Positions 11,904 to 23,614 of a stretch of DNA of 64,000 bases are shown one piece after another; position 1 is the first letter of the stretch; every line of letters begins with the position of its first letter. Source of the stretch: Kalaharituber pfeilii (lineage: Eukaryota > Ascomycota > Pezizomycetes > Pezizales > Pezizaceae); contig WHUZ01000109.1 of the NCBI GenBank assembly GCA_015179045.1, positions 62,001-126,000 of the forward strand. Reading direction: 5' to 3'. The translations under genes and the position numbers were made by a program. The notes under the pieces were generated by a model. That model searched no databases and was not told the DNA's origin. It saw nothing but the letters and a program-made list of their open reading frames with translations.

Positions 11904-12765
11904 CTGTGTTTCACCACAACCCGACGCACACCACGTCCCGACGCACGTTTTACACCAAAACTGACCGCGCGCAACAACATATATCTCAACCACCAGAATA
12001 GAATTTTGTATGCGCTCTTCAGGGGAAATAAATAAAGGGTTATTCTTCACCTTTTATCCCTCTATTTGCACTGTAAAAACATTGTGGTTGAATAATGGCA
12101 CTATGAGTTTTTCATTGATGTCTTGGCATGCATTTATATGGAATTCCCATACAAAGTGAACTGGAGGGTAGAATGCACAATTTCCCTTCAACGCTCACCG
12201 TAATGGCTATAGAATTGTGGCTAGAGAGTCTCCCCAATAGGCCTCTTGTCAATTAGTGCTTCAATTGGCTTAATGTTGTTTAATGCCTAATTTATACATC
12301 AAATTGCCATTTCAGGTAGTTTTCCTATACAATTATTGCATACAGTTTCTATGAGAAAATGAATTTTGTGAATAACTCCACCACTTCTTCAGAAGGTTTC
12401 TTGATGTGCTTCTTACATCTTTGAATAAGATAAAATATTGATATTCAAGTGTCCTACTGCTTTTATCAATTTTACTTCAGGTGTGATAAGTGGAATTCAA
12501 TACTAGTGACATATCACAGCGAAAAATATATGCCAAGCCTATGCCAATTTATGGTAAGAATTTCATGAATCATAAATCCCTTCAAAGCAACATATCTGAA
12601 GAAGCCAAGGTGTGGAATATGAAGAATAACCCTTTATTTATTTCCCCTGAAGAGCGCATACAAAATTCTATTCTGGTGGTTGAGATATATGTTGTTGCGC
12701 GCGGTCAGTTTTGGTGTAAAACGTGCGTCGGGACGTGGTGTGCGTCGGGTTGTGGTGAAACACAG
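11904..12765. mobile_element. Non-autonomous TIR element flanked by TA (mariner-type MITE)
   Basis: The 862-bp element has nearly identical terminal inverted repeats of about 155 bp: 11904-12058 versus 12611-12765, both starting CTGTGTTTCACCACAACCC from the outside. TA dinucleotides sit directly outside both ends (11902-11903 and 12766-12767), as expected for Tc1/mariner/pogo-type target duplication. The interior (about 550 bp) has no transposase reading frame. The ORFs that span the repeats are mirror images of each other and not genes. The high repeat identity suggests a fairly young copy. A rearranged relative lies at 2664-3513. Confidence 0.8.
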
Positions 12766-12767
12766 TA

Positions 12768-13816
12768 CCAGTCTCTATATCACTATACAGTACGTAAGTT
12801 TCTTCCAACATCTATCCTACCATATCTGCTATCATTCACAACGCGCGTAGCATGTGGCGAGATATACTATATAACCTACAGATTTTATTCGCGAAGCGCA
12901 GTTGATTGCAGCTAACGTAACCGGGGATTATTGCGCAATTTTCCGGATTCCACAGTAAAAAAAAATTCCTGTAAGTGCAAATAGCTCTCAAATTGACGGC
13001 GGAGTATGGGAGAATACAGCGAATCATCTTCCGCACATTTCATTCGGCTAATTTTTTAATATATGAGTTGAGTATAATGAATGTTAAGTATCACCCGCAT
13101 TTCAAATCTGTGGAAAAATGATGCAGGTTTCCGATGCAAAATTTTCCATAGACTTTTCGACATTATTTTCATCATAAGTTCGGCCGATAGCAAACCCGAC
13201 GATTCACGTGATGCAAAGTGACTTCCTTGGCGCTGCATATCTTTCCCACTTTGGGACCGCATACCGGCGTAAGGTTGAGTGTGTCCAGACTTGATCTCGT
13301 GACCAGTATCAGCAGTCTAAGACGGGCACCTAGCATGAAACCCGCTTAGTCAGCGTCTGGTTTTGTACCTACAACCATCCAGCATTGCCATCTGCAACAC
13401 CTCCGCCAACAGGCCCATGTAGCCTCCTGCAGATACCCACTAGCAGTCCATCTGACTGGATCTGAGCGCCTGGAACTGGTACTTCCTACCTCCCTTCCAA
13501 TGCGACATGTACGCATAGAATTCGTCCATATCGATGGGATACATTATGCAGGAACACTGTGCCCTCCAACCGGACTTATCCTCCTGCCTCTTCCCATGTG
13601 GCTAATCCTGGGCTGTGTAAAAGAGGAGCAGAATGTTACTTTGGTCATCATGAGCAAGATTGTACTTTGTGTTGCTTCAACAGGAATTGCTGCAATAAAG
13701 TACCCTCTAACATACTACAGATATTATTCAATGTATATGAAACTGCTTCAAAGCAATATTTGTACTGCATAGAAACTTTATCGCAGATAATCAAAGTTTT
13801 TTTTTTTTTTTTTTTA
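12768..13816. other. Spacer with a shard of Helitron helicase
   Basis: Mostly featureless. At 13647-13697 a plus-strand frame reads SKIVLCVASTGIAA, nearly identical to the helicase segment GKIVLCVASSGIAA of the Helitron downstream (17451-17492), so a fragment of a related Helitron is embedded here. The word ATCTCGTGACCAG lies at 13294-13306. A T run at about 13798-13815 directly precedes the proposed Helitron 5' end. Confidence 0.5.
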
Positions 13817-13892
13817 TCTATTATAGTATTGAGTTACATCCCTCTTGGCGGGCACCTAACCCCTGTCAACAACGACATTGTATCAACATACT

Positions 13893-14125
13893 GAATAAAA
13901 TGTCCTAGCCAGTACGAGGCGGATAGGGGACGGAGATGAGGAAGGAGATGAGACGGACTGGCCGCTCCCCCCGCAACACTATGTAAACCGCGGGCATCAT
14001 GTATTTAAAGTTGCTTACTTCTTTCGTTCTTTTTGGAGTTTTTTAATAAAAACCCTCGCCATAGCCCTTAGGGCGGCAAGCGAGTATTGATATTAATAAA
14101 AAAAAAAAAAAAGAATAAAATGTCC
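13893..14125 (+). mobile_element. 5'-truncated LINE family A insertion in the Helitron 5' region
   Basis: A 207-bp insert (13906-14112) lies between perfect 13-bp direct repeats GAATAAAATGTCC (13893-13905 and 14113-14125). It ends in the family A hairpin (about 14061-14090, CTCGCCATAG...GGCAAGCGAG) and an A run. Direct repeats plus poly(A) are the signature of target-primed reverse transcription. It entered after the Helitron, so it postdates it. Confidence 0.9.
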
Positions 14126-14196
14126 ATACCCTTAAATAAACAACCCCTGTTTTTTTTACCCTACATATTTCTACCAAATAAAATACCGATTTAATT

Positions 14197-17100
14197 ATGG
14201 AAACATTACATTGTATCCGTTGCAAGCGAATAAGACCGATTCAGGATTTTGCACGAGCTCGAAATGGAACTTTACGAAAGGCTTGCGCGTCATGCTTAGT
14301 ATGTTTTTATGCTAACGGAGATATATCATATATTAAAACTAATGCAATATAGATACGGCGTAGAAGAACAAGAGTTGAGGCAGTAACAGCAAATAATCAA
14401 CCAATATTACCTCTTGCCTTTATATCCTCTATACGACGGTGGTGTGATCTAGATTTAGGGCAAATGAATCAAGAATGTTCATTTTGCAAAGCATTACACT
14501 GGAAGGATGAGCGTATACATGGATCAAGTGTAGTTACACCTCGATTTATGGGATGTTGCAAGCAAGGAGATATACGTTTGGAGCCATTGCAACCTTTACC
14601 ACCCTATCTTCATACCTTATTTCATGGAACGGACCAAAGAGCTAAAGATTTCCGTAATAATATCCACAAATATAATACTGCACTTGCTTTTACTTCTATT
14701 AAATGTACACCTGATACCCGTTTACCTGTTACCTTACGTGGAATTCAATGCTTTCAGATTCATGGCGAGTTATTTCATATGCAAGGCCCTTTATACCCTA
14801 CAGAAGATTCAGCTGCACAATATGCACAATTATATTACTATGATCCTGAATATGCAGTACAAATTCAAGAGCAACGTCATGTTATGTTGCAAGCAGAAGT
14901 GTTACGGCAGTTGCTGGAGATAATTCGCAATGTAAATCCATTTTTTGATATGTATTTGACTGCAAAACAGCGTTTGGATCTTATGCAAGATCAAAATGAG
15001 GAAGCAAGGATTATTTTAAATCCACGAATGCAGTTAATCATGGAACATGGGTCAGATAAGCGGCGGGAGAATTTACCAACTAGCAGAGAAATTGCGGTCA
15101 TTATTCCAGATGAGTATGAAGCTGCAGGATGCCGTGATATAGTGTTAGCGCACCGTAACACACTTGGCGCACATGGATTTACTACAATTAATCCAAACCA
15201 TGCTGCTTATATGCCATTACATTACGTTTTATTATTTCCACATGGAGAATCAGGTTAGTACTCCTCTTAAAATAATATTTTGTAGTTAATACTAAAGATT
15301 TAGGTTGGCATTGGGCATTACAGCTTGAGAATAGAGCAGGAAATCGAAGTCGCCTCCGTTTACCACAAAGAGCCTATTATCGCTATCGTTTACACTTTCG
15401 AAATACTGAGCCTGAGACTTTATTTCGAGCGCAACGATTATTTCAGCAATATATTGTTGATGCATGGGCAGTCTGCGATCAAAATAAACTATTATGGCTC
15501 CGTAATAATCAGAGAGCAATTCGAGTAGATGTGTATAATGGCTTAACGGATGCTTTAGGAAGGCAAGATATGGATACAAGGATGTTAGGACATCGTATTA
15601 TTCTACCAAGTAGTTTTACTGGTGGGGATCGTTATATGCAACAGTTATTCCAAGATTCGATGGCTATTGTTCGTCATTTCGGTCGTCCTACACTTTTTAT
15701 TACCTTTACAGCTAATCCGAAGTGGAAAGAGATTACACAAGAGCTATTACCTACACAAACTGCTATAGACCGTCCAGACTTAGTTGCAAGAGTTTTTCAT
15801 CTAAAGCAACAACAGTTACTGTCTGAAATCAAGCATCAACATATTTTTGGACGTTGTATTGGTTGGGTATGGACAATCGAATATCAAAAACGGGGATTAC
15901 CACATATGCATCTCTTAGTTTTTCTGCATAAGGAAGATCATTTCATATCTGCAGATCAGATTAATGAAATAATTTCGGCAGAGATTCCCACAAAAAGATA
16001 CACCTACCAATACGGAACTTTGGAATATAGTTACATCAACTATGATCCATGGACCATGTGGAATACATAATCCTAATGCTCCTTGCATGACTGCAAAGTA
16101 TGAAAACGGTCCGAAAACATGCTCCAAAAAAATATCCACGTTCATTTCAGGAGGAAACAGTTATTCGTGAAGATGGATACCCTTTATATAGGCGACAAAA
16201 TAATGGTACAACTTTTTCAGTACCATTATCAGGTGAACAACGGGTTACAATTGATAATCAGTGGATTGTACCATATAATCCATATTTATCTTGGCGTTAT
16301 AAGGCACATATTAATGTGGAAGTATGTGCTACAGTCAAAGCAGTTAAGTACATCCATAAGTATATCTATAAAGGGTCAGACCGAACGACATTACAGCTCG
16401 ATACGGAAGATGACGAAATTAAACGATACCTGCAAGGACGTTATATTGGCCCAACGGAAGCGATATGGCGCCTTTTCGAGTACGATATGCATGAAGAATC
16501 CCCACCGGTCATACATTTAGCAATACACCTCCCTGGTGAGCAACCAGTATACTTTGCGGAGAATGCAACAGCAGAAACCTTGGCAAACCAATTAAGTACT
16601 AGCTGTACAACATTAATGGGCTATTTTCAAGCTAATCAAGATATGCCAAATGCCCGACAATACCTTTATCAGGAGTTTCCATCACATTTTGTATGGAATC
16701 AACCTTTACGGAAATGGACACCACGACAACGAGGCATTGCAATTGGCCGTATCTATCACTGCAATCCTTTTATGGGTGAAAAGTACTATTTACGCCTATT
16801 ATTAACTGTTGTGCGAGGTGCAAAAAGCTTTGAGGAATTACGCACTGTCCGTAATATTCAATATCCAACCTTTCGAGAGGCCTGTCAGGCATTAGGACTT
16901 CTGGAGGATGATAATGAATGGGTGGAATGTTTTACAGAGGCGTCTTTATTTGGAAACGGAGGATCGTTACGTACATTATTTGCAACAGCTCTTCTTTATG
17001 GGAATGTTACAGATCCAAAAGCTCTATGGGACCGTTTTTGCAACCATATCTGTGATGATTTGATGTTTTTTCTAAGTGAAAACCCGCATCTACTTCCACC

Positions 17101-18702
17101 AGATCTACAAGACTCTTTTCACTTAGATTATGGTCTATATCTGATCAATCAGATGTTGCTACAGCAAGGACACTGTTTAACAAATTTCCAAATACCACTT
17201 CCGGTTCTGCAATGGAATACATTCAGTGAAAATTCCATACTTGCAGATGAATTACAGTATAATACAGAGCAAGAGGCAACATTATATGAGCAACGGTATG
17301 AAATGCTAAATTCTGACCAGAAACATGCATTTGATACAATTATATATGCAATAGAGAATGGTTTTCCTGCCCATTTTTTCTTACAGGGACCTGCAGGGAC
17401 CGGAAAAACATTTCTCTATAATGTACTATGCAACTACCTCCGTTCTAAGGGTAAAATAGTACTTTGCGTGGCTTCATCTGGAATTGCAGCTCAATACTTC
17501 CTGGCGGACGTACTTCACATTCCCGTTTCAAAATTCCGTTAGTGTTAAACGAGTTTTCAACATGCTCCATCAAGTGCGATTCTCCTTTAGCAGCATTATT
17601 GAGAGAAACAAGCCTTATTATTTGGGATGAGGTACCTATGCAGAATAAACGCTGCTTTGAAGCAGTTTCTCGAACACTTAATGATATTTGTGGTACTTCC
17701 GATAATGCTTTATTCGGAAATATTCCAATTATTACTGGTGGGGATTTTGCACAAATTTTACCAGTGGTTCCGAAGGGTAATAGGGCTGCAATTGTTAATG
17801 CATATCTTCAACGTTCCGTTTTATGGCCGCATTTTCAACAACTCTTCTTAACTAAGAATATGCGAGTCCGTGAAGGTACAAATAATGCAGAATTCAGTTC
17901 TTGGTTAGGTCAACTATCCTATAATCCTGAATTGCGAGGTCACATTTCATTACCTTCATATATTGAGGCTGAACGGTCAATTTCGGAGTTTTGCAACCAT
18001 GTATTTCCGAAAAACCTTTTGGACAGTGCACCTTTAGACCTTAACACCTTCAATGGACGAGCAATCTTGACTTTACGGAATGATACAGTCACCGAATTTA
18101 ATGAACTTCTTATTCAACATATACCAGGTGATATGCGGACCTACTTTGCAGTTGACAACATTGATCAAAGTGAAACGGACATCGATACATATCCTGCAGA
18201 ATATTTACAGACGTTAAATCTAGCTGGATTACCTCCATCCCAACTAAATCTCAAAGTTGGTGCACCAATAATTCTATTACGGAATCTAGATCCTAAGCAG
18301 GGCCTATGTAACGGAACTCGCATGACTATTACTCAACTCGGACATCGTTGTATCGAAGCGCAAATCCTTAATGGTGACTTTACAGGTCAGCGTCGCCTAT
18401 TACCTCGCATCAAACTCTCAACAACAGAAGGAGAACTTCCATTTATACTGATGCGAAAGCAATTTCCTATCCGTTTATGTTTTGCAATGACAGTTAATAA
18501 GGCGCAAGGGCAGTCATTAGATGTTGTTAGAGTAGATTTACGTATGCCTGCATTTACACATGGCCAGTTTTATGTTGCAATGTCTCGCATTACAGATGTA
18601 AATAATTTGATGGTTTTATGGTCTGAAAACGGACCAATGGTTACAGAAAATATTGTATCTCCTGAAGTATTACTTACAACCATAGCTAAATACATAATGT
18701 AA
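14197..18702 (+). pseudogene. Helitron Rep/helicase (RepHel), broken by frameshifts
   Basis: Exon 1 (14197-14298) starts METLHCIRC and carries a CxxC...CxxC zinc-finger-like N-terminus. Two introns with GT-AG ends and CTAA-type branch sites are visible, 14299-14352 and 15254-15303; removing them restores one frame up to about 15990. The Rep nuclease has the HUH motif PHMHL (HMH at 15903-15911) and a KYIHKYIYKG tyrosine motif (about 16346-16375). The Pif1-type SF1 helicase has Walker A GPAGTGKT (17387-17410), IIWDEVPM and TVNKAQGQSLD. Frame changes near 15990, in the A run near 16131 and near 17490 break the protein into pieces ending at 16070, 17542 and 18702. There are no scattered stop codons, so decay is recent or partly due to assembly error. 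The catalytic residues are all still readable. Confidence 0.85.
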
Positions 18703-18817
18703 TACCCCTTTAACAGCAACTTTACAGCATAGCGCGTCACTGCAACGGCCTGTAACATGCGCTCAACCCTCGCAGAACCCACACCACCCTCGCGGTCGCG
18801 AGGTGGCTACATGCTAG

Positions 18818-18987
18818 TAAATGAGTACTATATGAGCTACGCAGAGGACTAGCGAGTACCGCTAGTCAAGTGTCTTTTTGCTCGGTTGGCAGTAAAGATC
18901 AGCTGGGATGAATATTTATTACCACTTGTGTACAGGTCACCCTGGCTATAATGAGGGCCAAGAATCCTGGGCGGCCTGGGCCGGCCT
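18818..18987. repeat. Flank shared with 33180-33256 (Helitron target repeat)
   Basis: The first ~75 bases after the Helitron match the reverse complement of 33180-33256 (shared words such as AAAAGACACTTGACTAG and CTCGCTAGTCCTCTGC). The Helitron therefore landed in a dispersed repeat, and the other copy acts as an unoccupied site. The rest, up to the Copia LTR, shows nothing recognisable. Confidence 0.6.
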
Positions 18988-20434
18988 TGTTGAAGAATAT
19001 GCAGCTGAAGTGAAACATCATGCACAGTGGTTGGGTGTGCTGAAACATATGCAACCTGAGCTGTGGCCATGGTGTCAGACTGACGTTTCATGATTCTATG
19101 ATCTTCTATTTCCTATACCGATTATATCCTCTTTACCGTCTGAATCCGCTGCTATGCGCAACCTCATTCCGCACCAATAATTGTTTAGTTGGGTACGAAG
19201 GTACTTCCTGAATTTTGTTGCATAAATAGGGCTGTTTTGGGACGCATATTTGGGGTTATTCTGTAGGAATCAATCAACTGTATCCCACCGCAATTTAGCT
19301 CGTAATCTGTAGTTTACCACAGGTTATGAGCCCGGCGCTCTCTTAACCTACCACTTTTCTATAGCTTATCGCATACACCGTTATCGCCTATACCGGTGCC
19401 ACACACATCTCTATAGTTGCCCCGCTTACTGCCTGCATCTCCTACATACATCTCGTCGCTTCTACATAGATCTCGTTGCATCTACATACCCCGTTACTTA
19501 CCCACTCTACAATGTCGAATACAACCTCAGTTCCCACTGTTCCTGCCACTGTTGCGCTATCAAACAATGACGTATATCGAGATAAGTACGGGGCAGTAAC
19601 AAAGCTAACAGAAATTAACTACAGGCAGTGGCATAAGGAAATCGAAGTTGTACTCAAGTCACATAACCTCCTAGATATAGTGCTACGAAATGAGAAGGCT
19701 CCTACTACAAGTACTGACAGCAACTCATCAACATCATCATCATCACCGTCGTTGTCGTCAACGTCTAAAGCACAACCGACCTCATCAACCCGTCACAAGC
19801 ATAGCTTTGAGGTTCGACAGTCAAAAGCTGCATCTATAATATATGCCACACTATCAGATCGCATCAAGTTTCAGCTCTCAAAGATCTCTGATCCTGCCGA
19901 AGTATAGGAAACGCTGGAAAAATGGTTCAGTGCGCAAAAGAACAATGCACAAGCAGTACGAATAAGCAACGCCTTCAAGGAAGATAGAATGAAAGATACA
20001 GAATCAGTCAATGAATTTCTAGGGCGATTAATGGCTTACCAAACCGAACTTGTGCATACTGATTATGCTGTGACAGATGAGCAGCTTATAACCCACGCAA
20101 TGCAGAGACTCACACCGAAATACGAGTTCTATAAGCGCTATATACTTGACAGACCTGCAGACTGCAGAACCATTGACTATACCCTGAACATCCTCCTAGA
20201 ATTCGAGCTAGGTCAAGAATGCCGTACAGTCCACAGCCATGGTCACTCAAGATAGAGGAAGAGGCAGAGGAGGATATAAAGGTAGAAGAGGTGGTCATAA
20301 GAATGGAAGTGACTCCATCTAACGTGCTGGCACTGCCTGAGAAGGGGACACAAAATTAAGGATTGTAATTTGCGGAAAAAGGGCGAGGAATTACGAAATC
20401 GGTTCCGAAGATCGAAGTCAGAGGACTCTACCAC
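18988..20434 (+). mobile_element. Copia-type LTR retrotransposon, 5' portion (left arm of the inverted pair)
   Basis: It starts at TGTTGAAG (18988), the usual TG start of an LTR, and runs through an LTR/leader and the gag region to about 20434. The segment 18988-20404 is the near-perfect reverse complement of 21027-22431. The two copies differ by small indels and scattered substitutions, so this is a real duplicated sequence and not an assembly mirror. No 3' LTR in the same orientation is seen next to it. Confidence 0.75.
19512..20410 (+). pseudogene. Copia gag polyprotein, broken (left arm)
   Basis: ATG at 19512 begins a frame with the features of Copia gag (UBN2-type): NYRQWHKEIEVVLKSHNLLDIV, a Ser/Thr-rich insert, SKAASIIYATLSDRIKF, then NEFLGRLMAYQTE and a zinc knuckle near 20328-20370. 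An in-frame TAG at 19905-19907 splits it after DPAEV, and the frame then stays open to about 20215. A 2-bp loss near 20218 relative to the right arm and another change in the zinc knuckle break the C-terminus. Gag packages the RNA in virus-like particles inside the cell. The same TAG occurs in the right arm, so it predates the duplication or is a read-through codon. Confidence 0.75.
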
Positions 20435-20514
20435 CGAATCGAATTAAGCAAACACCACTTTGGTACATCCGTCTATATGAGCAGGATACCTTTCGACTTT
20501 CTGCTATTTCGTCT

Positions 20515-20616
20515 GTCCTCTCGTCATCTGTCCTCTCGTCGTCTGTCCTCTCGTCGTCTGTCCTCTCGTCGTCTGTCGCCTCGTCGCCTGTCGCCTCGTC
20601 GTTTGTCCTCTCGTTT
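20515..20616. repeat. 15-bp minisatellite, about 6.8 copies
   Basis: Unit GTCCTCTCGTCGTCT starts at 20515 and repeats in register at 20530, 20545, 20560, 20575, 20590 and 20605 (last partial). Units 5 and 6 carry C/G variants (GTCGCC). Being a multiple of three, it stays open in frame (LSSRR plus strand, DERTD minus strand). It lies in the spacer between the two inverted Copia arms. Confidence 0.9.
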
Positions 20617-20754
20617 CTCTGCCGCCGCTCTGTCTTCGTTATCGTCGTCTCCCTACCGATATATGGGACTGTTACTTTGGGCACTATGGGTATATTTTGA
20701 ACTGAGATATAGATTCCGGTGCAATAATGGGCGTGGGGAGTATGACTATGCACG

Positions 20755-21026
20755 GTTTAAGAGCATACTACAACAGAATCACGTCTGTCATCCCTTTTTC
20801 ATACCCAGCACCAAAGCGGTGTTAGTGAGAGAAAGAACAGATTGATCCAAGAAATGGTGGTGAGTATGCTGAGTGACTCTGGACTCGCGTGGTATGAAAG
20901 GTGCCGGAGCTACATCACAATTGGCTGCAATACCCTTGTGCTCATGCCAAAGAAAAGAGTAAAGCTCCAGGTGAAGTCTTTAAGATGTACGTTCTTAGGT
21001 TATGTTCACAATACCACGAAGATTTC
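20755..21026 (+). pseudogene. Copia integrase fragment between the arms
   Basis: A plus-strand frame reads NRLIQEMVVSMLSDSGL, then a degraded region, then LVLMPKKRVKLQVKSLRC and TFLGYVHNTTK. These match the order of Copia integrase C-terminal motifs (a NR-x-LLEMVRSML-like helix followed by the K..K.KLD.K...FLGY segment). Frame is broken and several blocks are missing. The fragment has the orientation of the left arm and ends abruptly at the start of the inverted right arm. Confidence 0.6.
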
Positions 21027-22431
21027 GTAATTCCTCGCCCTTTTTCCGCAAATTACAATCCTTAATTTTGTGTCCCCTTCTCAGGCAGTGCCAGCATGTT
21101 AGATGTGAGTCACTTCCATTCTTATGACCACCTCTTCTACCTTTATATCCTCCTCTGCCTCTTCCTCTATCTTGAGTGACCATGACTGTGGACTGTACGG
21201 CATTTTCTTGACCTAGCTCGAATTCTAGGAGGATGTTCAGGGTATAGTCAATGGTTCTGCAGTCTGCAGGTCTGTCAAGCATATAGCGCTTATAGAACTC
21301 GTATTTCGGTGTGAGTCTCTGCATTGCATGGGTTATAAGCTGCTCATCTGTCACAGCATAATCAGTATGCGCAAGTTTGGTTTGGTAAGCCATCAGTCGC
21401 CCTAGAAATTCATTGACTGATTCTGTATCTTTCATTCTATCTTCCTAGAAGGCGTTGCTTATTTGTACTGCTCGTGCATTGTTCTTTTGCGCACTGAACC
21501 GTTTTTCCAGCGTTTCCTATACTTCGGCAGGATCAGAGATCTTTGAGAGCTGAAACTTGATGCGATCTGATAGTGTGGCATATATTATAGATGCAGCTTT
21601 TGACTGTCGAACCTCAAAGCTATGCTTGTGACAGGTTGATGTGGTCGGTTGTGCTTTAGACGTTGATGACGACGACGATGATGATGATGATGTTGATGAG
21701 TTGCTGTCAGTACTTGTAGTAGGAGCCTTCTCATTTCGTAGCACTATATCTAGGAGGTTATGTGACTTGAGTACAACTTCGATTTCCTTATGCCACTGCC
21801 TGTAGTTAATTTCTGTTAGCTTTGTTACTGCCCCGTACTTATCTCGATATACGTCATTGTTAGCGCAACAGTGGCAGGAACAGTGGGAACTGAGGTTGTA
21901 TTCGACATTGTAGAGTGGGTAAGTAACGTGGTGTGTAGAAGCGACGAATGTATATAGAAGTGACGAGGTGTATGTAGAAGATGCAGGCAGTAAGCGGGGC
22001 AGCTATAGAGATGTGTGTGGCACTGGTATAGGCGATAACGGTGTATGCGATAAGCTATAGAAAAGTGGTAGGTTAAGAGAGCGCCGGGCTCATAACCTGT
22101 GGTAAACTACAGATTACGAGCTAAATTGCGGTGGGATACAGTTGATTGATTCCTACAGAATAACCCCAAATATGCGTCCCAAAACAGCCCTATTTATGCA
22201 ACAAAATTCAGGAAGTACCTTCGTACCCAGCTAAACAATTATTGGTGCGGAATGAGGTTGCGCATAGCAGCGGATTCAGACGGTAAAGAGGATATAATCG
22301 GTATAGCAAATAGAATACCATACAATCATGAAACGTCAGTCTGCATCATGGCCACAGCTCAGGTTGCATATGTTCAGCACACCCAACCACTGTGCATGAT
22401 GTTTCACTTCAGCGCTGCATATTCTTCAACA
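21027..22431 (-). mobile_element. Copia-type LTR retrotransposon, 5' portion (right arm, inverted)
   Basis: Reverse complement of 18988-20404, ending at CTTCAACA (22431), the mirror of the left LTR start. Its gag pseudogene runs minus from ATG at 21908 to about 21003. It contains the same TAG after DPAEV (21517-21519), lacks 4 bp near 21866 relative to the left arm (an early frameshift), but keeps an intact zinc knuckle CWHCLRRGHKIKDC that the left arm has lost. The LTR start is directly abutted by the next element at 22432. Confidence 0.75.
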
Positions 22432-22459
22432 GGGCCGAACCACCACCCACCCACCACAA

Positions 22460-23517
22460 ATGCCGAAAGGCAAGAAGAAGCTGAGGACCAGCGCCCCCCC
22501 GCCACCCCCTCCACCCGTGGTGGAGGACCACCCCCCCCCTTCCTCCAAAGACTGGCGCGAGTTCCAGATACCAGACTGGGAGACCCTGACCAAGACGCTG
22601 CTAGACGCGGGCGTCTCATGGGGTCTGGTGCTCGCCACACTGGAAATTCAGGACAAGCGGCCCCCGTGCCCCAATGAAAGGATCACGCCTATTGATACGT
22701 TTTGATGGGGGCACCACGATGATGGAATACGCAAGAGGGCCAAACCACCCCCTGCCAGACTGGCTTGCCGACCCACCTCCCCCACCAGCCGCCGAGCCCC
22801 TCCCACGGCCGCTCTCACCCCCCCGAAGCCCTAGGCTTCAGCCCACTCGTCACAGTCGACACGGTGGAGCCCACCAGTTCCTCGGAAGAGAGACATACCC
22901 CCAAAGCATTAGGCTTCAGCACAACGGTCACCACACACTCGGAGGAGCCACGTGTGGTGACTGCAACCACACCGGAGGTCACGACCCAGAGCAGGAAGCG
23001 TAAGGGAAAAGCTACGTTTGCTCAGGACCCATATGCACTCAAGCGCAGGTTAGACGATAAGGAAGCTCAAAGGATCGCCGCCGCGCCAACGGTTGGGACC
23101 GCCGGCTCCCATGCTGGCACCCCCACCCCACCCAAAACATCGAGCCCCGAGCCCACCCCAGGCCTCGCGACCGCCCAAAAACCCAGAACCCCCCCCCCGC
23201 CCACAAAAGACCAAGCCCCCCCCCCCCCACCATCCACCCCCGATGCCACCACTACCTCCAAAGCCGGCATCGTCATACACGGAAGAGCCCTGAGGAAGGA
23301 CTTAGGGAAGGTCCGGAGATGGTTGGAGTCTGACAACAAGGATTTAGGCTAGACGACCGGGATCCGTTGGCTGAGGAAGAAGAACATACCGATTGGCGAG
23401 GGAAAAAGGACAAGTTAGCGGTAGTCTACTTGGAGAAGACTACCGAGGTCGGGAAAGTGAGGCTCGGAGGACGATGGTTGAGAGTGGAACAGTATGATTG
23501 GGGCAGAGGACGGAAGT
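22460..23517 (+). pseudogene. LINE ORF1 (gag-like), proline-rich, broken
   Basis: Starts MPKGKKKLRTS, followed by a proline-rich stretch and the segment DWREFQIPDWETLTKTLLDAGVSW. After a frame change near 22700 the reading continues through a Pro/Thr-rich linker (22765-23352) to IVIHGRALRKDLGKVRRWLES, a block shared with the ORF1 at 25564-25892. A TAG at 23350-23352 and further frame changes interrupt the C-terminus. The basic start and low-complexity middle fit LINE ORF1 RNA-binding proteins; no zinc knuckle is clearly preserved. Confidence 0.55.
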
Positions 23518-23614
23518 AGCAAGACCAATCATGCTGACTTTGGCACTACCCACACTACTAGCGAGAGCTGTGGGTCTCACAATGTATTTTCCTTTGCTGG
23601 TTTTTCATCACCCA

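Larger units (their letters stand above)
13817..18817 (+). mobile_element. Helitron, near-complete but decayed
   Basis: The 3' terminus is canonical. CTAG at 18814-18817 is preceded by a GC-rich hairpin (18784-18806, about 10 bp stem with one bulged base) and followed by T. The proposed 5' terminus is TCTATTATAGTA at 13817, preceded by A, fitting insertion between A and T. The external sequence right of CTAG (18818 onward) is also found, inverted, at 33180-33256 without the Helitron, and similarity there stops exactly at the Helitron end. The 5' flank does not match that empty site, so the 5' end is less certain. Helitrons move by rolling-circle replication with a Rep/helicase protein, encoded here at 14197-18702. 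Inside is a 207-bp LINE A fragment. Confidence 0.8.

Noticed and set aside
13559..13894. CCCH-like zinc finger (CKRGAECYFGHHE)
   Set aside because: Only one partial motif in a frame that overlaps the helicase shard in another frame; the latter match is stronger.
23039..23339. Minus-strand glycine-rich ORFs
   Set aside because: They are antisense shadows of the proline-rich LINE ORF1.
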